NCBI GenBank assembly: GCA_022747635.1
Contig: JAKTNV010000074.1
Location: 1,559,001-1,623,000 of the forward strand
DNA length: 64,000 bases
Reading direction: 5' to 3'
From: Hetaerina americana
Taxonomy: Eukaryota; Arthropoda; Insecta; Odonata; Calopterygidae
A program made the translations under genes and the position numbers. Of the stretch, positions 62,270 to 64,000 are shown piece by piece. Under the pieces are notes generated by a model. That model saw nothing but the letters and a program-made list of their open reading frames with translations, was not told the origin of the DNA and made no database searches. Each line of letters begins with the position of its first letter. Position 1 is the stretch's first letter.

Positions 62270-62365
62270 AGTAGAATTTAGGGTTGTGTTTTGTTAGTAG
62301 TCACAAAATATTTGTTTGGTAGTTGTGTCCATCGAAAAACCTACCTTAACCGGTAGATTACCTTA
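62270..62365 (+). other. LINE 3' untranslated end with conserved hairpin
   Basis: About 95 bases follow the stop. CTACC (62341-62345) and GGTAG (62352-62356) form a five-pair stem with a six-base loop. The same stem, or a recognisable derivative, ends the copies at 17.9, 31.1, 32.9 and 33.3 kb. LINE reverse transcriptases usually recognise their RNA's 3' end, so this hairpin is a candidate recognition site (inference). Confidence 0.7.
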
Positions 62366-62580
62366 AAAAATATATATATATATATACACTCATATATACA
62401 GAAACAGATATAAGGAAAAGGGATAGGGACACATATAAAGGACGGACACAATAAAGGTGGGGCAGGCGGAATCGAACGGATCACAAGATTAAAAATATTT
62501 CCTTGACCGGGACTCGAACCTCGGATCTTTCCACTTGCCGGGCGGATGCTCTTTACCACTTCAGCTATCGAGGAAACGTA
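62366..62580 (-). mobile_element. tRNA-derived SINE unit, minus strand, TA tail
   Basis: On the minus strand, 62574-62500 folds partly as a tRNA: acceptor arms TCCTCGA and TCAAGGA (six of seven pairs), A box TAGCTGAAGTGG, a five-pair anticodon stem and B box GGTTCGAGTCC. The anticodon position reads GGC, position 33 is C rather than T, and the T stem has two mismatches, so a working alanine tRNA is unlikely. A second B-box-like word GTTCGATTCC lies downstream (plus 62468-62477). The unit continues to a TA tail at 62365-62386, as a SINE would. Confidence 0.72.
62388..62453. repeat. 66-bp direct repeat, left copy
   Basis: This begins ACTCATATATACAGAAACAG and matches 62841-62906 at 64 of 66 positions. 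On the minus strand it is the 3' part of the SINE-like unit, next to the TA tail. Confidence 0.95.
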
Positions 62581-62840
62581 ATTTACCCTGAGATCCGTGG
62601 GTCTAATATGTCGCCAAGCGCCCCGATTCTTTAGCCAAGAGATGGCGTCAGGGGACTGTTTCACCCACCAAAGGAGAAATAGACAATACACAAGAGTAAA
62701 GGACAGTGGTTTAGAATTCATACAACATCATACAGGAAAGGAACAGGGCATTTCGTGGCACGCATAGCCAGAAGAAAGAGATGAGCCACATTGGCCAAAT
62801 ACACATTCAAACACGAAATACCGCCAAACGGCGAATAAAT
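62581..62840. other. Unique DNA between the 66-bp repeats
   Basis: About 260 bases with moderate GC and no coding potential that I can identify. It may be the interior of a composite element whose ends are the 66-bp repeats. Confidence 0.45.
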
Positions 62841-62906
62841 ACTCATATATACAGAAACAGATATAAGGAAAAGGGATAGGAACACATATAAAGGACGAAC
62901 ACAATA
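62841..62906. repeat. 66-bp direct repeat, right copy
   Basis: This is nearly identical to 62388-62453 in the same orientation, with start-to-start spacing of 453 bases. TA arrays lie outside both copies. Confidence 0.95.
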
Positions 62907-63060
62907 TATATATATATATATATATATAATTATATATATAATTATATATATATAATTATGTATATATATATAATTAAATATATGTATATAATTAAATATA
63001 TATATATATATAATTATATATATATATATAATTATATATATATATATAATATTTATTTAT
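62907..63060. repeat. (TA)n with periodic AATTA interruptions
   Basis: TA runs of varying length are separated by AATTA words in a semi-regular pattern. Low-complexity Tyr-Ile-Asn frames here are artefacts. Confidence 0.95.
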
Positions 63061-63828
63061 TTCCAGGTATGAGTGACAAGGTGTTTACATTAGATTGTTT
63101 ACACACGATACACAAAGTAGCAATAAAACTAAAGCTATAACCTTTGTATTGCAAGGAAGTGAGGAGTTGAGCGTAATAATAAATGCTCAAACGTGACGGT
63201 ACTAAGAAGGAAAAAAATCGAAATTGGTGCTGCTGTTTGGACGTAAGATCTTTGAGAGAAAATTGGTTTCAACTGCTATTCCTATTATTTCCATTTCTCA
63301 GTCTCTTCTATTCTGTTCCTTCCCTATTCCTCCACATTTACCAAGGTTCACGATTCCCATTCTCTTTTCTTTAAAGAAACCCTGCCTTATCAAAACCAAA
63401 CTGCACATCCTCATTCTTAAAAAAAGTTTTGGCCCCCTCACTTCCACGGGTGAGATGGAGCAAGTGAAGGCAGAAAATATGCAGAAAAACCCTCGAAAGA
63501 AAAGAATGGGAAACGGAGTGGCAGGAAGAAAACAGAAGTCCAAAGTGAGGGACTAGGTGACGTAGGAGGACCTAAACAATTGAAGACCGAAGAGAGATAT
63601 GTCCACAGATTGGAGGGGGAGAAATTGAGCCTCGGGAGGTTCAATGGAAATATTCAGTCGGAGAAATGCACAAAAATGGATCAAAACCATCCGCCATACC
63701 GAATTCATTTATGAAGAGGGTAGGGAGTCGTTAGAATTCCACAGAAGGGGGAAAAAAGATGTACGTATATAAAAATATGTACACACACACACATATATAT
63801 GTATATGAGAGTAAATAGTATTGATATA
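63061..63828. other. Gene-free DNA
   Basis: No gene is recognised. A short CA/TA repeat lies at 63779-63808. Confidence 0.5.
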
Positions 63829-63830
63829 TA

Positions 63831-64000
63831 CGAGGGTCATCCGGAAAGTAGTACCCGTTCGTGAAATAAATACACAAAAGTAAATATTAACAAACATAAA
63901 AAATTTTATTTGAAAGAGGATACTTTAAACTACTTCTCAACATAATCTCCAAGCAAATTAAGGCATTTGTCATAACGTGTGACAAGTTTCTGTATTCCTG
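63831..64000 (-). mobile_element. Mariner-like element, third type, cut by the window edge
   Basis: After a TA (63829-63830), the terminal sequence CGAGGGTCATCCGGAAAGTA begins. It differs from both other mariner ends here. The interior reads on the minus strand as a transposase C-terminus. Only about 170 bases are inside the window, so completeness and the other end are unknown. Confidence 0.82.
63930..64000 (-). CDS. Mariner-type transposase C-terminus (partial)
   Basis: On the minus strand the last 22 codons encode GIQKLVTRYDKCLNLLGDYV, then EK and a TAG stop at 63930-63932. The W/QKL...RYDKCLN-GDYVEK ending is characteristic of mariner transposases. The visible part is intact; the catalytic region lies outside the window. 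Confidence 0.82.
   Translation of the reverse strand, partial: GIQKLVTRYDKCLNLLGDYVEK

Larger units (their letters stand above)
59008..62365 (+). mobile_element. Best-preserved RTE-like LINE (copy 7), about 3.36 kb
   Basis: The copy has a full leader, an endonuclease frame, a reverse-transcriptase frame, a C-terminal frame and the family 3' end. The single-ORF plan (AP endonuclease, then reverse transcriptase, no visible RNase H or zinc-knuckle ORF1) and the short untranslated 3' end fit RTE-clade LINEs. The endonuclease also resembles the RTE-derived part of mammalian craniofacial development protein 2. Frame disruptions are only three small indels: one extra A near 60684, one missing base near 61720, and about five missing bases near 61901. 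Each is judged against copies 1, 3 and 4. It is the youngest copy in the window. Confidence 0.96.

Noticed and set aside
58957..62365. CRISPR or bacterial mobile island
   Set aside because: The repeats are microsatellites without spacers and the genes are eukaryotic LINE domains.
62500..62574. Functional tRNA gene
   Set aside because: The T stem has two mismatches, position 33 is not T and the anticodon would be GGC. The SINE-like tail and repeats fit a tRNA-derived element better.
62388..62906. Classical LTR retrotransposon with 66-bp LTRs
   Set aside because: The repeats lack TG...CA ends, there is no gag-pol coding, and no primer-binding site follows the left repeat.

Overview
The window looks like AT-rich intergenic DNA from an arthropod, most likely an insect. 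That rests on its mobile elements: mariner-type DNA transposons, RTE-like non-LTR retrotransposons (LINEs) with TAA-type 3' tails, tRNA-derived SINEs and long TA microsatellites. I see no bacterial operons, no confident host protein-coding exon and no functional tRNA or rRNA gene. Most open frames outside the transposons are low-complexity (pyrimidine-rich or TA-repeat) artefacts.

Layout, left to right. About 1-9.5 kb is gene-free, with degenerate repeats, strand-asymmetric purine/pyrimidine blocks and a TA array at 6.8 kb. A weak LINE fossil lies at 9.53-9.79 kb. A recognisable but broken mariner (minus strand) with 32-bp perfect terminal matches occupies 11.67-12.97 kb. Old LINE copies follow at 14.98-17.92, 20.75-21.10 and 21.34-23.92 kb. 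The stretch 24-31.1 kb is empty. At 31.1-34.8 kb there is a dense insertion cluster: a 35-bp LINE tail, a deleted LINE, a tRNA-derived SINE with a TA tail, an inverted LINE copy and a decayed LINE. At 38.7-41.2 kb a rearranged LINE is interrupted by a second mariner family, and a fragment of that family recurs at 57.3 kb. The region 41-55 kb is mostly empty apart from faint LINE-like traces and a foldback element (MITE candidate) at 53.83-54.18 kb. An inverted LINE copy lies at 55.18-55.88 kb. The best copy of the LINE family is at 59.01-62.37 kb, followed by a tRNA-like SINE unit with 66-bp direct repeats. A third kind of mariner is cut by the right edge of the window.

The copies explain each other. 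The 59-62 kb LINE has an AP-type endonuclease, a reverse transcriptase and an RTE-type C-terminal region on one strand. These are separated only by three small indels that the other copies lack, so the ancestor had one ORF of roughly 990 codons. Copies share a structured 5' leader and a 3'-terminal hairpin. The SINEs were presumably mobilised by LINE machinery, and many insertions sit next to TA repeats.
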